A DNA stretch of 64,000 bases from Emticicia aquatilis (GTDB lineage: Bacteria > Bacteroidota > Bacteroidia > Cytophagales > Spirosomataceae): assembly GCF_014644295.1 (NCBI RefSeq), contig NZ_BMKK01000013.1, positions 62,001 through 126,000 of the forward strand. The letters run 5' to 3'. The notes below the pieces were generated by a model. That model searched no databases, was not told the origin of the DNA, and saw nothing but the letters and a program-made list of their open reading frames with translations. A program made the position numbers and the translations under genes. The first letter of the stretch is position 1; the number at the start of each line of letters is the position of its first letter. Below, piece by piece: positions 26,067 through 34,737 of the stretch.

Positions 26067-26594
26067 TTAATACTCAACAATTTGCCGACTTGCTGGTGGA
26101 ATACCCGAAAAAGGGCGAAGCATACGATATTGGTCACTTCGAGCCGTAATCTGAATTTCTTTCAAGAACTGAAAATCTTTAGAAAAATAGTCTTCCGAAA
26201 TTCGATTGGTCGGATAGTTTTCATCACCATAATAGATATTTTTATATACAAAGGCGATTGGTAAAATATATTTACCTTCACTTACATTATTTAGATGTGG
26301 TGTTTTTGATAAACCACCCACAATTTCTGCTTCAAAACCTAATAAATGGCTTATCTTCTTACTCACCAACGGATAAATCAAGTTGACATTTTTAACTGCT
26401 CCTTTATTATCAACTTCAAACGAAGCGTATAGACGCCCATAAACACTGCCTCTAATTGCCCCAATCGGATACCCGATATTTTTTTGTGCGGCTTTATAAA
26501 AAATAGGGTCGATAGTTTCTCTAATTGCTTGAGCATACGATTCGATACAAAGCAAGCTTAAAAAAAGAGAGGCGAATGCAAATGATTTTTTCAT
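26067..26594 (-). CDS. Small exported protein with TonB C-terminal-like fold
   Basis: A 175-residue secreted protein: signal MKKSFAFASLFLSLLCIESYAQ. The central segment GRLYASFEVDNKGAVKNVNLIYPL resembles the beta-strand pattern of a TonB C-terminal domain (energy-transducer-like proteins in Bacteroidota often use this fold). There is no transmembrane anchor or proline-rich linker, so it is not a functional TonB. The family assignment is tentative. It is transcribed toward the purB terminator. Confidence 0.6.
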   Translation of the reverse strand: MKKSFAFASLFLSLLCIESYAQAIRETIDPIFYKAAQKNIGYPIGAIRGSVYGRLYASFEVDNKGAVKNVNLIYPLVSKKISHLLGFEAEIVGGLSKTPHLNNVSEGKYILPIAFVYKNIYYGDENYPTNRISEDYFSKDFQFLKEIQITARSDQYRMLRPFSGIPPASRQIVEY

Positions 26595-26677
26595 ATTTAT
26601 CAAATTAATTCGTAGGATTTGTAAGTAAATCTATAAAATACCGACTTGATTTCAAATAAAACGATGCTTAATATTTA

Positions 26678-28735
26678 TCACTTTGGCGAATAAGTCTTTA
26701 CCGCAGTTTTCATTACTTCGGCTTTATCAAGTGTCATTTTTTTGGTTTTCTGGCTTAAATACAAATCCATTTGGTCGGCAAAATGCGGGCTATCGGCGTG
26801 GGTCGATTGTCCGAAGTTCAGTACCGTTTCTATTTCAGGTAGGCCTTCTTTCGGAAATTTAATTAATCCAATATATGATTCGCCTTGCACGACTTTCAAT
26901 CTACCATCTTTATACGGGCGAGTGTGCATAGCTGTGATGACATCAGGCAAACCCCAAGATGGCTTTTCTATATCGCCACGTACCAGTTTTTGTAAATCTC
27001 CGAGTGAAATATCTGTTCTTCCAAAATATTGTTTCATGTAAGTATTCACATGGCGAAACGCCGCAACGGCTTCTTCTTTTGAAATAATATGGTCAGCAAT
27101 TTCTTCTTTTTTACCAAACTCTGCTGTAAAATAATTGAGCATTACCAAAAATATAGCAGCTCCTTTGCTCTCAACATTGGTTTTTCTGTCCCACGAATTT
27201 AGATTTTCGATAAGTGGCTGTATATCAGCATATTCACTTGGGGTTAGTTGAAATAAAACATCGGTATTGGCTGGGAAATAAAGTTTTCCTTTCGGTAATT
27301 GTCCATCGTATTTGATACGTTTTAAATCATCAAAAGAGATTTTATCATACTGCGAAAACATTTCCTGAAAACGAATACTGCGGTTATTATCCTTTACTTC
27401 ATAACCCATTGTTTGGTCGAAATCTTTGGCTTTTAGGTTATCTTTTTCACCCGTTGCGTTGAATGGCGTATGATTGGCATTGAATAAATATCCACTCGTA
27501 GGATTGATGTATTGAGGTAAATCTTTCAATGGATGAAAAGTCGTAGTTAGCGTTTTTGAAGTATTCCCCGGAATTGTATTTTTCCAATCATAACCTTCGG
27601 TACGAAATGGAATTTTGCCGTTACTTACATAAAAAATAGTGTCTCGTTTATCGGCATAAATGGTATTAAAACCCGGTATTGCAGTCATTGTCATAGCTTC
27701 GTAAAACTCCGAAAAATTGCGGGCTTTGTCCATTTTATACCATTGCTCGATGCCTCGAATATCTTGATTAGCACTAAATCTGACCGAAAAAGTACCTTGT
27801 TTGGTCTGAACTGTTGCACCATATTTACTCCACAAAGCTACTTTTTTGACAGGAATCGTCGCAATACCCATTTTTACTTTTAGCTTTACGGTTTTCTGCT
27901 CTAAAGTTTCCCACTTTCCATCAAATTTATATTGCATCTTGTTCGCTGGATTCATTTCAAGTTGAAAAACATCGACTTTATCTTGATAATTGACGGTGTG
28001 CGTCCAACCTAAATTTTCGTTTGCACCCACAAAAATCACTGGCCCACCTGGGAATAATGCTCCCAAAACATTTAGGCCTTCTTCACTGCACAAATGAGCT
28101 TCGTACCAAGCTACTGGGCCTTCGAGTGGTTGATGCGGATTGATAGCCAGATACGAACTACCATCGCTGGTCTTTGAGCTATGCACGGCAATTGCATTTG
28201 AGCCTGCGGCCTTGAAATCATCAAGTGTTTTTACTTTTTCTTTGAAAATTTTCTGTAAAACGGCATCAACTCCCGAAATCATTGACAGCGAAAGCACCGT
28301 GCTGGTAGTATATTCTTTAGGTGTTGTCGGAAACGAACCTTTTACCAGCACTTCTTCGGGGTGCTTGGTTGCGTAGGCGTTTATTCCAGCTATATATCCT
28401 TCGATAAGTGCTTTGTATTCGGGCGATAAGGCTTTGTCATACTGCTCTTCGACTACCTCACGGCAACGTAAAAGTGCTACTACGTAATCAATCGTTGCTC
28501 CGTCTTTGCCTTTTAGTTGTCCAACCATACCTTTTCCCGCCAATAGCGTAAGCTGCATAGTTTTGAAATCATCTTCGGCATTTGCCCAAGCCAGCCCATA
28601 AGCTACTTCGGGGTCTGTTTTGGCAAAAATGTGCGGAACGCCCCATTTATCACGCACGATTTTGATGTTTTCGGGATTTATCTGGGCGAATGCCCTCGTA
28701 GAGCATAAAAGTAGAATTAAGAATAGTTTTTTCAT
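26678..28735 (-). CDS. Penicillin acylase family enzyme (Ntn hydrolase, S45)
   Basis: Secreted Ntn hydrolase made as one precursor that cuts itself into alpha and beta chains. Signal peptide MKKLFLILLLCSTRAFAQ supports the start at 28735; an in-frame ATG 33 bp upstream adds a hydrophobic stretch without purpose. The beta chain should begin at S179 in AAGSNAIAVHSS, matching the G-S-N motif with the Ser nucleophile. VHINP-like and TMTAIPGFNTIYADKRDTIFY blocks follow. At 685 residues it fits the family. The substrate may be an acyl-homoserine lactone, a penicillin or a lipopeptide; the sequence does not choose. Confidence 0.9.
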   Translation of the reverse strand: MKKLFLILLLCSTRAFAQINPENIKIVRDKWGVPHIFAKTDPEVAYGLAWANAEDDFKTMQLTLLAGKGMVGQLKGKDGATIDYVVALLRCREVVEEQYDKALSPEYKALIEGYIAGINAYATKHPEEVLVKGSFPTTPKEYTTSTVLSLSMISGVDAVLQKIFKEKVKTLDDFKAAGSNAIAVHSSKTSDGSSYLAINPHQPLEGPVAWYEAHLCSEEGLNVLGALFPGGPVIFVGANENLGWTHTVNYQDKVDVFQLEMNPANKMQYKFDGKWETLEQKTVKLKVKMGIATIPVKKVALWSKYGATVQTKQGTFSVRFSANQDIRGIEQWYKMDKARNFSEFYEAMTMTAIPGFNTIYADKRDTIFYVSNGKIPFRTEGYDWKNTIPGNTSKTLTTTFHPLKDLPQYINPTSGYLFNANHTPFNATGEKDNLKAKDFDQTMGYEVKDNNRSIRFQEMFSQYDKISFDDLKRIKYDGQLPKGKLYFPANTDVLFQLTPSEYADIQPLIENLNSWDRKTNVESKGAAIFLVMLNYFTAEFGKKEEIADHIISKEEAVAAFRHVNTYMKQYFGRTDISLGDLQKLVRGDIEKPSWGLPDVITAMHTRPYKDGRLKVVQGESYIGLIKFPKEGLPEIETVLNFGQSTHADSPHFADQMDLYLSQKTKKMTLDKAEVMKTAVKTYSPK

Positions 28736-28767
28736 TGTTAGGTTGAATTGTAATTGCTTGATTAGCA

Positions 28768-28800
28768 CAAATGTAATCTTTTGATAAGATTTAAAACAAA
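28768..28800 (-). promoter_or_regulatory. Probable promoter of the acylase gene
   Basis: On the minus strand, TTTG (28800-28797), 21 bp, then TACATTTG (28775-28768), about 33 bp before the ATG. The spacer is slightly long, and the -33 side overlaps the asd terminator. Confidence 0.45.
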
Positions 28801-28830
28801 AAGGGAAGACATTTAAAATGCCTTCCCTTT
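28800..28830. terminator. Terminator of asd
   Basis: Stem AAAGGGAAGACATTT and AAATGCCTTCCCTTT with one mismatch, 27 bp after the asd stop. Confidence 0.8.
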
Positions 28831-28856
28831 GAAAACTAACAACTTGGAAAGTTGTT

Positions 28857-29849
28857 TTACAATAAATTTGCTTTCAACATATATTCAGCAATCTGAACAG
28901 CGTTGGTAGCTGCACCTTTGCGAAGGTTATCGGCAACCACCCAAAGGTTTAATGTATTGGCTTGAGATTCGTCACGACGGATACGTCCTACGAAAACCTC
29001 GTCTTTTCCATGCGAATTGATTGGCATTGGGTAAACGAAGTTCTTAACATCGTCTTGCACGATAACACCTTCGGTTTCGCTCAATAATCGACGAACTTCA
29101 TCTAAATCGAAATCGTTTTCAAACTCAATATTTACTGCCTCTGAGTGTCCACCAACGGTTGGGATACGAACGGTAGTTGCCGTAACTGCAATGCTGTCAT
29201 CGCCCATGATTTTCTTAGTTTCGTTTACCATTTTCATTTCTTCTTTGGTATAACCGTTATCTAAGAAAACATCAATGTGAGGCAATACGTTAAGGTCGAT
29301 TTTGTGCGGATATACTTTCTTCACGCTATCATCGCCTACACGCTCGGCAAATAATTGGTCAACTGCTGCTTTACCTGTTCCTGTTACCGATTGATAAGTA
29401 GAAACAACTACACGTTTGATTTTATATTTATCGTGTAATGGCTTCATTACCACTACCATTTGGATTGTCGAACAATTTGGATTGGCAATGATTTTATCTT
29501 CTGCCGTAATCACATTTGCGTTTACTTCTGGAACAACCAATTTTTTAGTTGGGTCCATTCTCCACGCCGAAGAGTTGTCAATTACAGGAATACCTGCCTC
29601 AGCAAACAAGGGTGCCAAAGCTAAAGAAGAGCTTCCACCTGCCGAGAAAATCGCAACCGCAGGTTTCATCTTGATAGCATCTTCGTAGCCTACCACCGTA
29701 AACTGTTTACCCTTAAACTCAACCTGTTTACCAATTGATTTTTCGGAAGCAACAGGAATGATTTCGGTAACGGGAAAGTTTCTTTCCGCCAATACTTTCA
29801 AGATTTCAGTGCCAACTAAGCCAGTTGCACCAACTACTGCAATTTTCAT
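28857..29849 (-). CDS. asd: Aspartate-semialdehyde dehydrogenase
   Basis: Cytoplasmic NADP enzyme reducing beta-aspartyl phosphate to the semialdehyde, the branch point to lysine/DAP, threonine and methionine. The N-terminal nucleotide loop is VVGATGLVGTEI (residues 5-16). The catalytic cysteine is C126 in IANPNCSTIQ, and VSTYQSVTGTGKAA and RIPTVGGHSEAVNIEF are family blocks. At 330 residues it belongs to the short Gram-positive/archaeal-like subgroup. It has its own terminator and no operon partners. Confidence 0.95.
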   Translation of the reverse strand: MKIAVVGATGLVGTEILKVLAERNFPVTEIIPVASEKSIGKQVEFKGKQFTVVGYEDAIKMKPAVAIFSAGGSSSLALAPLFAEAGIPVIDNSSAWRMDPTKKLVVPEVNANVITAEDKIIANPNCSTIQMVVVMKPLHDKYKIKRVVVSTYQSVTGTGKAAVDQLFAERVGDDSVKKVYPHKIDLNVLPHIDVFLDNGYTKEEMKMVNETKKIMGDDSIAVTATTVRIPTVGGHSEAVNIEFENDFDLDEVRRLLSETEGVIVQDDVKNFVYPMPINSHGKDEVFVGRIRRDESQANTLNLWVVADNLRKGAATNAVQIAEYMLKANLL

Positions 29850-29864
29850 TTTAGAATCAGAAAA

Positions 29865-29890
29865 CCACCCCTCCGTCCCTAAGGAGGAGC
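29865..29890. repeat. Short CCTCC-loop-GGAGG palindrome upstream of asd
   Basis: CACCCCTCCGTCCCTAAGGAGG folds into a small hairpin with CCTCC and GGAGG arms. Similar C-rich palindromes occur at 33421-33441 inside a gene and at 42583-42704. Confidence 0.5.
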
Positions 29891-30011
29891 TATTTGTTAG
29901 TAAATAAACAAATTACTTAATCTTGCTTTTAGGGAAAGAAGATTAATTGAGGGGCAAAGATAATGTAAAATTTGGTTCGACTTCTTGGAATAATACAAAA
30001 TTTGGCATTTT

Positions 30012-31169
30012 TCACAATTTCCTACTAAAACCTAACCGAAAATCATTAATTCCGAAACCAGTGGCGTTTATTCTGGAGCCAAAACTCATAATATCAAACA
30101 CAAAGCGAGTTTCGAGCGAGAGCTTGGGCGTAAGGTCGTAGCCCATTCCGAGTTGCGAACCGAGTGTTAGGCTACCTTGGTTTCTTACTTCTTGTTTTTC
30201 GTTGTTTACTGAGTATTTTCCACCAAAAAATGTGGAGAACTGTGGGCCGAAGAAATAATTCCATTTATAAGCAAATTCGTTTTTGAAAAGTATCGGAATT
30301 TGAATAAAATTTGATTGATAATTCGCAACTGGACCATATTTGTATAAACTCGGAGAAGTATAATTTACGCCTCGCTTTGCATAGGCAAGTTCTATGCGGG
30401 TTTTCCATGCTAAACCTAAACGTTTTTCTGCAAAAACACCAATGTATGGTAAAACTGGAAGTTTTTGGCGTTTTAAATCTGCAAAACTTCCCGTTATTCC
30501 AGCACCGCCCACGATTCCGTAAGCCCATTTTTCGTCTTTATTTTCATTCAAACCCAACGAATCGGCAGAGATATTGAAATGATAATTTACTGAAAATCCA
30601 ATATTTGTGGCAGGGTATTTTCCAAAATATTTCTGAGCATTTAGTCCCGCTGACCAACGAGGTGAAACTCGGTAAGCGTAACTTATGCTGAGTTGAGGTA
30701 TAAGCAAGTTTTCTACCTTTACATCGGCTGTATTGTTTTTTTGTATCACTGGCGGTTGACCGTATGGATATTGCTTTTCAAGAATTTGCATTTGGTAATG
30801 CTTGTTGGCTGAAAGGCCTCCCGAAAGTCTGAATTCGTGCTTTTGCATACTAAACTTGGTGGCTAAACTCAAATCTAAGTAGCGATTATTGATTTGGCGA
30901 AGTTTGGTAAGACCATTTGGACTGCTTCCATAATATTCTTCAATAGGAATATCAATAGCCTGATTTGAACGCATGTTGCTGACTGATACTCCAATATGCT
31001 GAGAGAACCAATGTGTATATTTTTGTCTGAAAAAATAGCTATTGGGCATCGAATTACCTCGATAACTGCCTATTTCGGTACTAAATTCGTTGCGAAAGTC
31101 AGGCTTATTTTGAGCAAAGAGTACTGTCGAAAGTACGCCCAGTAGAAGTGTGATGTATGTCTTTTTCAT
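30012..31169 (-). CDS. Outer-membrane beta-barrel protein
   Basis: Predicted outer-membrane protein of 385 residues; signal peptide ends LFAQNK at about residue 20. The mature chain is rich in alternating hydrophobic strands and aromatic residues (WSAGLNAQKYFG, WKTRIELAYAKRG, NYQSNFIQIPILFKNEF), ending NDFRLGFSRKL with a terminal basic/hydrophobic strand. No enzyme motif was found. It is the fifth and last gene of the ECF operon, 6 bp after the previous one, so it is a likely target of that sigma factor. Confidence 0.75.
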   Translation of the reverse strand: MKKTYITLLLGVLSTVLFAQNKPDFRNEFSTEIGSYRGNSMPNSYFFRQKYTHWFSQHIGVSVSNMRSNQAIDIPIEEYYGSSPNGLTKLRQINNRYLDLSLATKFSMQKHEFRLSGGLSANKHYQMQILEKQYPYGQPPVIQKNNTADVKVENLLIPQLSISYAYRVSPRWSAGLNAQKYFGKYPATNIGFSVNYHFNISADSLGLNENKDEKWAYGIVGGAGITGSFADLKRQKLPVLPYIGVFAEKRLGLAWKTRIELAYAKRGVNYTSPSLYKYGPVANYQSNFIQIPILFKNEFAYKWNYFFGPQFSTFFGGKYSVNNEKQEVRNQGSLTLGSQLGMGYDLTPKLSLETRFVFDIMSFGSRINATGFGINDFRLGFSRKL

Positions 31170-31175
31170 TTTGTG

Positions 31176-32525
31176 TTAGAATAAGTAGCCAGTTTTAATT
31201 CCTAAAGCGATAAAATCTCCATATCTATTCATTTTGTTACTGTTTGCTCTCAACCAACCTCCTATTGGTATTCGTTTAGTGAGTAAATAATTATAGTCTA
31301 CTGTAAATTGATAGCCAAAACTACTTTTTTTAGGTATCAGAAGAGGTTGGAAGATAGGTTGGAAGATAGGTTGATAAATAGCTGGAATGTTATCGGAAGT
31401 GATAAGATATGTAGTTCCTTCCAATCCTTCATATCTGATGTAGTTTATACCAGCAGCAAGACCAATTCGATGTTTTTTGGTGTAAAGTGGTAAAAACTTT
31501 GCTTCTGAAAATACAGTAATAGCATTTTGGATGCCAATGTTAGGCAATCCGTCATTATCAGTTGCACTAAGTGGTGATTGAATTGTATTGATACCAATCG
31601 TTACACCCACACGCTTCAGCAAATAACGAGTATAAGAACTTTCATAAATATTGAGAGAGTTTTTATTTTCGCTCTGTTTGCCAAATAAGAAATTCACTTC
31701 ATTTTTATAAAAAGGTATTTCCGATTGTATTTTTTCGTAAGTCTTGTTTTTGCGTGGAGGTAATAAGAACTTACGAATTGGTAAAATCCGATAGCCAACA
31801 CTCAATGAAAGATAATCATATTGAAGATTCAGCGGCGATGCTTGCCCATTATAATCAATATCTTGAATGATTGGTGTGAGGGTGCGATTATAGTTAAGGT
31901 CTATCATAAATCCTCCGAAATCAACACCAACCCCTAATCGAGCATCAAAGTACACTTTCCTAATGGCTTTGAAATAACTATTTGATATTGCTTCTACTTT
32001 TTGTTGGCCTAATAGCATTTGTTTCATTTGTTGCCCATTAGCTGAATTATCATTTTCATACTGTTTTAGCGAAGTCGCAAAATACTCTGCACGATTTAGT
32101 TCGTTTTTTAATCGTTGATTAACTTGGAATTTCGGCTCATAATATAAGTTTGCACCAAGACCTGCATTAAGTCTCAACCAAGGCAAGGGTTTATAAGAAT
32201 AACCCAGTCGAGGATTGACAAACATTAAATCGTACTCAGGAAATCCTAACTCATTAGGGCCAATCATAACTGCCTTTACAGTTTGCCAACTATGATTTAA
32301 TTCGACTGAAAATACATTTTTCCCTTTATCTACTCTCGCAAAAACTCCTCCCGAACCATTGGGTAAGACATCGTTGTTAAAAAGAGCAATATCGTTATCA
32401 AATCCTGTACGTACATTAGATAACTTTTCAAAATTTTTAATACTGTATTCTCCCTTAATTCCAACCGTCAACTCCTGTGCGTGTACCGACGAAATGGCAA
32501 GCAAAAAGATAAGTAACTTTTTCAT
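31176..32525 (-). CDS. Outer-membrane beta-barrel protein
   Basis: Predicted outer-membrane protein of 449 residues. The start at MKKLLIFLLAISSVHAQ gives a standard signal peptide. The rest is a series of beta strands with repeated patterns such as LRLNAGLGANLYYEPKF, ISNSYFKAIRKVYFDARLGVGVDF and YLSLSVGYRILPIRKF, consistent with a barrel of about 14-18 strands. It is the fourth gene of the ECF operon, 6 bp after the DUF4097-like gene and 6 bp before the next barrel. The two barrel proteins are not clearly paralogous by eye. Confidence 0.75.
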   Translation of the reverse strand: MKKLLIFLLAISSVHAQELTVGIKGEYSIKNFEKLSNVRTGFDNDIALFNNDVLPNGSGGVFARVDKGKNVFSVELNHSWQTVKAVMIGPNELGFPEYDLMFVNPRLGYSYKPLPWLRLNAGLGANLYYEPKFQVNQRLKNELNRAEYFATSLKQYENDNSANGQQMKQMLLGQQKVEAISNSYFKAIRKVYFDARLGVGVDFGGFMIDLNYNRTLTPIIQDIDYNGQASPLNLQYDYLSLSVGYRILPIRKFLLPPRKNKTYEKIQSEIPFYKNEVNFLFGKQSENKNSLNIYESSYTRYLLKRVGVTIGINTIQSPLSATDNDGLPNIGIQNAITVFSEAKFLPLYTKKHRIGLAAGINYIRYEGLEGTTYLITSDNIPAIYQPIFQPIFQPLLIPKKSSFGYQFTVDYNYLLTKRIPIGGWLRANSNKMNRYGDFIALGIKTGYLF

Positions 32526-32531
32526 AATCAA

Positions 32532-33491
32532 TCATTTGTGTGTTTGTAGGTTTTTATCAATGTGAACAGTAATCGGGCTGTACGAATTCTGGATTTGCAC
32601 CAACGGTTTCTTAGTTTTTGTATCAAAAAGTAGCGTTTCTTGATTATTATAATTGCTTAAAAATTCTCGGTAGGCACTCGGTGTATTGATTTGCGAGAAA
32701 GTTGTGCCGAGGTCGAATCTGAAATCTTCAAAACGTCTAACATTGACTTCAATGGCCGAGCGAGAAGCATTGACCACGAGTTTATCAAGTGAATTGAAAA
32801 GGTTTAGTTTTACGCTGCCATACTTCGACTCCAAAAGTGTGGTTCCGCTCGGGTTGTAAAGTTCAACAACCGCTTTTTCTGATTTGCAGACGAAACTTCC
32901 ATCAAGGTTTTCGGCATAAACATCGCCAAACGATGATTCGATGTTGAATTTTCCCGAAACATCGGTCAAATTAAGTTTGCCGAAATTAAATTTTACGGCC
33001 AATTCTCCCGAAAAATCATTGACCGAAATATTACCAAACGAATTAATAATCAATAAATTAGCTTTATTTGGAATCGTAATTTCATAAACTGTATTTACTT
33101 GACTCCTTAGTTTCCCTGCTGACTTCGGAATCTCATAGGAATTCGATAAATCAACCACACCAGAAGCGTTTTTTAATTCATAATTCAGGTACGAAAGTTC
33201 TTTTTCGGCAATACTTCGGTCGGTATGTTTGGCAATTAATTTTACTACGATGCTTATTCGGTCGGTTGATTTTCCTTTAATAATGATGTCGGCTTTTTTT
33301 GCGTTTAGATTGATTTTTGAGCCAGCCGAATAGATGATTTCTTTTTGTATGGATTTAGTAACGACTTGAAGCTGCTGGGCATAACTTGCGAATGAAAACA
33401 GCAGTAAAAAACTCCAGCCTGCCCTCCTCAGCAAGGAGGGCTTTCGGCTTGGTGCTTGTGTAGATTTAGTAGAATGACTTATCTTTTTCAT
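32532..33491 (-). CDS. DUF4097-like exported adhesin-type protein
   Basis: Exported protein of 319 residues built from repeated short beta strands (LLIINSFGNISVNDFSGELAVKFNFGKLNLTDVSGKF, SFGDVYAENLDGSF), the pattern of the DUF4097/GIN-domain family of putative adhesins. It is the third gene of the operon with ECF sigma and its partner. The N-terminus is odd: 26 residues of basic, Ser/Thr-rich sequence (STQAPSRKPSLLRRAG) precede the hydrophobic core FLLLFSFASYAQQ. The DNA for KPSLLRRA is a perfect palindrome (33421-33441), which suggests a repeat inserted into the signal-peptide coding region. Confidence 0.75.
   Translation of the reverse strand: MKKISHSTKSTQAPSRKPSLLRRAGWSFLLLFSFASYAQQLQVVTKSIQKEIIYSAGSKINLNAKKADIIIKGKSTDRISIVVKLIAKHTDRSIAEKELSYLNYELKNASGVVDLSNSYEIPKSAGKLRSQVNTVYEITIPNKANLLIINSFGNISVNDFSGELAVKFNFGKLNLTDVSGKFNIESSFGDVYAENLDGSFVCKSEKAVVELYNPSGTTLLESKYGSVKLNLFNSLDKLVVNASRSAIEVNVRRFEDFRFDLGTTFSQINTPSAYREFLSNYNNQETLLFDTKTKKPLVQIQNSYSPITVHIDKNLQTHK
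33421..33441. repeat. Palindrome inside the DUF4097-like coding sequence
   Basis: Arms GCCCTCCT and AGGAGGGC (8 of 8 paired) around CAGCA. It lies wholly inside codons 17-24, upstream of the hydrophobic core of the signal peptide, and keeps the frame. Confidence 0.7.
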
Positions 33492-33503
33492 AATTGTGTG
33501 TAT

Positions 33504-34094
33504 TTAGCTTCTCAAAATATTGATTAACTCTTTTGTAATTTGAGCTTTTTGGTTTTCGATTTTGATTTGGGCTTGCACCAAAGCTGGGTCGTTGCCAAAC
33601 TGCTCGATTTGCGTTTCCAAATCTCTTTGATTGAGGTTCAATTCGGCCAATTCTGCTCTCAGTTCTTTCACTTCGGGCTTCATACAAACCACCTCAACTT
33701 CTTCGCATTGCTGATTGATAAATTCCTCGGCTTCACTTTCGGAAGTGCTAACATTGGCTTGCAAATCTGATTTTATCTCAACTTGTTTTTCGACCGAATA
33801 AGAAATGACACCTTCATCAGATTTTTTATTAAACAACCAAACAGAACCAAGTGCCAACAAAACAGAAGCCGCAATTCCCCAACGAATGAAATTCGGAAAC
33901 TTGACTGTTTTTAGCTTTTTCTCTACCGAAATTTCTTCCAGAACCCTGTTCCATTCTATCGATGGCTCAAATTCGGGCAAATCCTTTATTTTAGCCTCAA
34001 GCAAGTCATCAAAATCGAGCGTTTGCTCAATTTTGCTCCAGAGGTTGGCTTTTGGCTCAAATTCGGGCAATATTTCGTTCAAATCTTTAGGCAT
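33504..34094 (-). CDS. Anti-sigma-like single-pass membrane protein
   Basis: Probable anti-sigma factor for the overlapping sigma gene: 196 residues, N-terminal cytoplasmic half with repeated LPEFEPKANLWSKIEQ and LPEFEPSIEWNRVLEE motifs, one transmembrane helix near residues 72-88 (WGIAASVLLALGSVWLF), and a periplasmic half that is helical with an acidic, coiled-coil-like C-terminus. No zinc-binding HxxxCxxC motif is seen, so it is not a classical ZAS anti-sigma. The assignment rests on position: its start overlaps the sigma stop by 8 bp. Confidence 0.75.
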   Translation of the reverse strand: MPKDLNEILPEFEPKANLWSKIEQTLDFDDLLEAKIKDLPEFEPSIEWNRVLEEISVEKKLKTVKFPNFIRWGIAASVLLALGSVWLFNKKSDEGVISYSVEKQVEIKSDLQANVSTSESEAEEFINQQCEEVEVVCMKPEVKELRAELAELNLNQRDLETQIEQFGNDPALVQAQIKIENQKAQITKELINILRS

Positions 34095-34614
34095 CGCTTA
34101 ATTTTTTTCTCAATAACTTTTTGGCGTGTGAAAGTTGTGATTTTGAAGTTCCTTCCGAAATATTCAACATTTCGGCAATTTCTTTGTGCATAAATCCTTC
34201 AACTTCGGCCAGTAAAAAAACTGCTCTGCAACCTTCGGGTAAAGTTCTGATGGCCTCGTCTAATTCTTGACCTGTGAAAGTATCAGCTACTTCAAAAGCG
34301 GTTTCGTGCATTTCAACATCTAAACTTTCAAACTTATCCAAGAATTTTCGACGGCGAATCGCTTGCCGAACCATAATCGTTTTTATCCAAGCTCCAAGCG
34401 TTGAATCGGCCTTAAAATCGGGCAAACTTCTAAAAACTTCGATAAAACCTTCTTGCAGGGCATCGTTGGCTTCATCATAATCGTTTAGCAATCGAAAAAC
34501 CTTCGTAAACATCGCTTTTTTGTATTTTTCAAAAAGCAAATACTGAGCGTTGCGGTCTTTGGCAAGACAGCGGCTCACCAGTTCGTTTTCCGATATGTTG
34601 TGCGATAGTGTCAA
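34087..34614 (-). CDS. ECF RNA polymerase sigma factor
   Basis: Sigma-70 family, extracytoplasmic-function type, 175 residues. Region 2 contains AQYLLFEKYKKAMFTKVFRLLNDYDEANDALQEGFIEVFR, with the core -10 recognition sequence. Region 4 has LPEGCRAVFLLAEVEGFMHKEIAEMLNISEGTSKSQLSHAKKLLRKKL, a normal helix-turn-helix. The first gene of a five-gene minus-strand operon (sigma, anti-sigma, DUF4097-like, two barrels), all separated by 12 bp or less or overlapping. It probably directs transcription of its own operon in response to an envelope signal. The gene upstream is separated by a terminator. Confidence 0.93.
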   Translation of the reverse strand: MTLSHNISENELVSRCLAKDRNAQYLLFEKYKKAMFTKVFRLLNDYDEANDALQEGFIEVFRSLPDFKADSTLGAWIKTIMVRQAIRRRKFLDKFESLDVEMHETAFEVADTFTGQELDEAIRTLPEGCRAVFLLAEVEGFMHKEIAEMLNISEGTSKSQLSHAKKLLRKKLSDA

Positions 34615-34685
34615 AGGCTTTGGTTGCGTTTCGATATAAAGGGAGAAAAACTAAGAAAAAGGTTGGATGAAAATAATAAAAAAAA

Positions 34686-34714
34686 ATAATCAACCAATGT
34701 TAGTGGTTGATTAT
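34686..34714. terminator. Terminator of the 5-FTHF cyclo-ligase gene
   Basis: Perfect 11-bp stem ATAATCAACCA and TGGTTGATTAT with a 7-nt loop. On the minus strand it is followed by a T-rich run. It separates this gene from the ECF operon. Confidence 0.75.
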
Positions 34715-34737
34715 CAATGATTTATGAAAAATATTTT

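Noticed and set aside
26067-26594. A TonB protein
   Set aside because: Only a TonB C-terminal-like strand pattern is present; the membrane anchor and proline-rich linker are missing.
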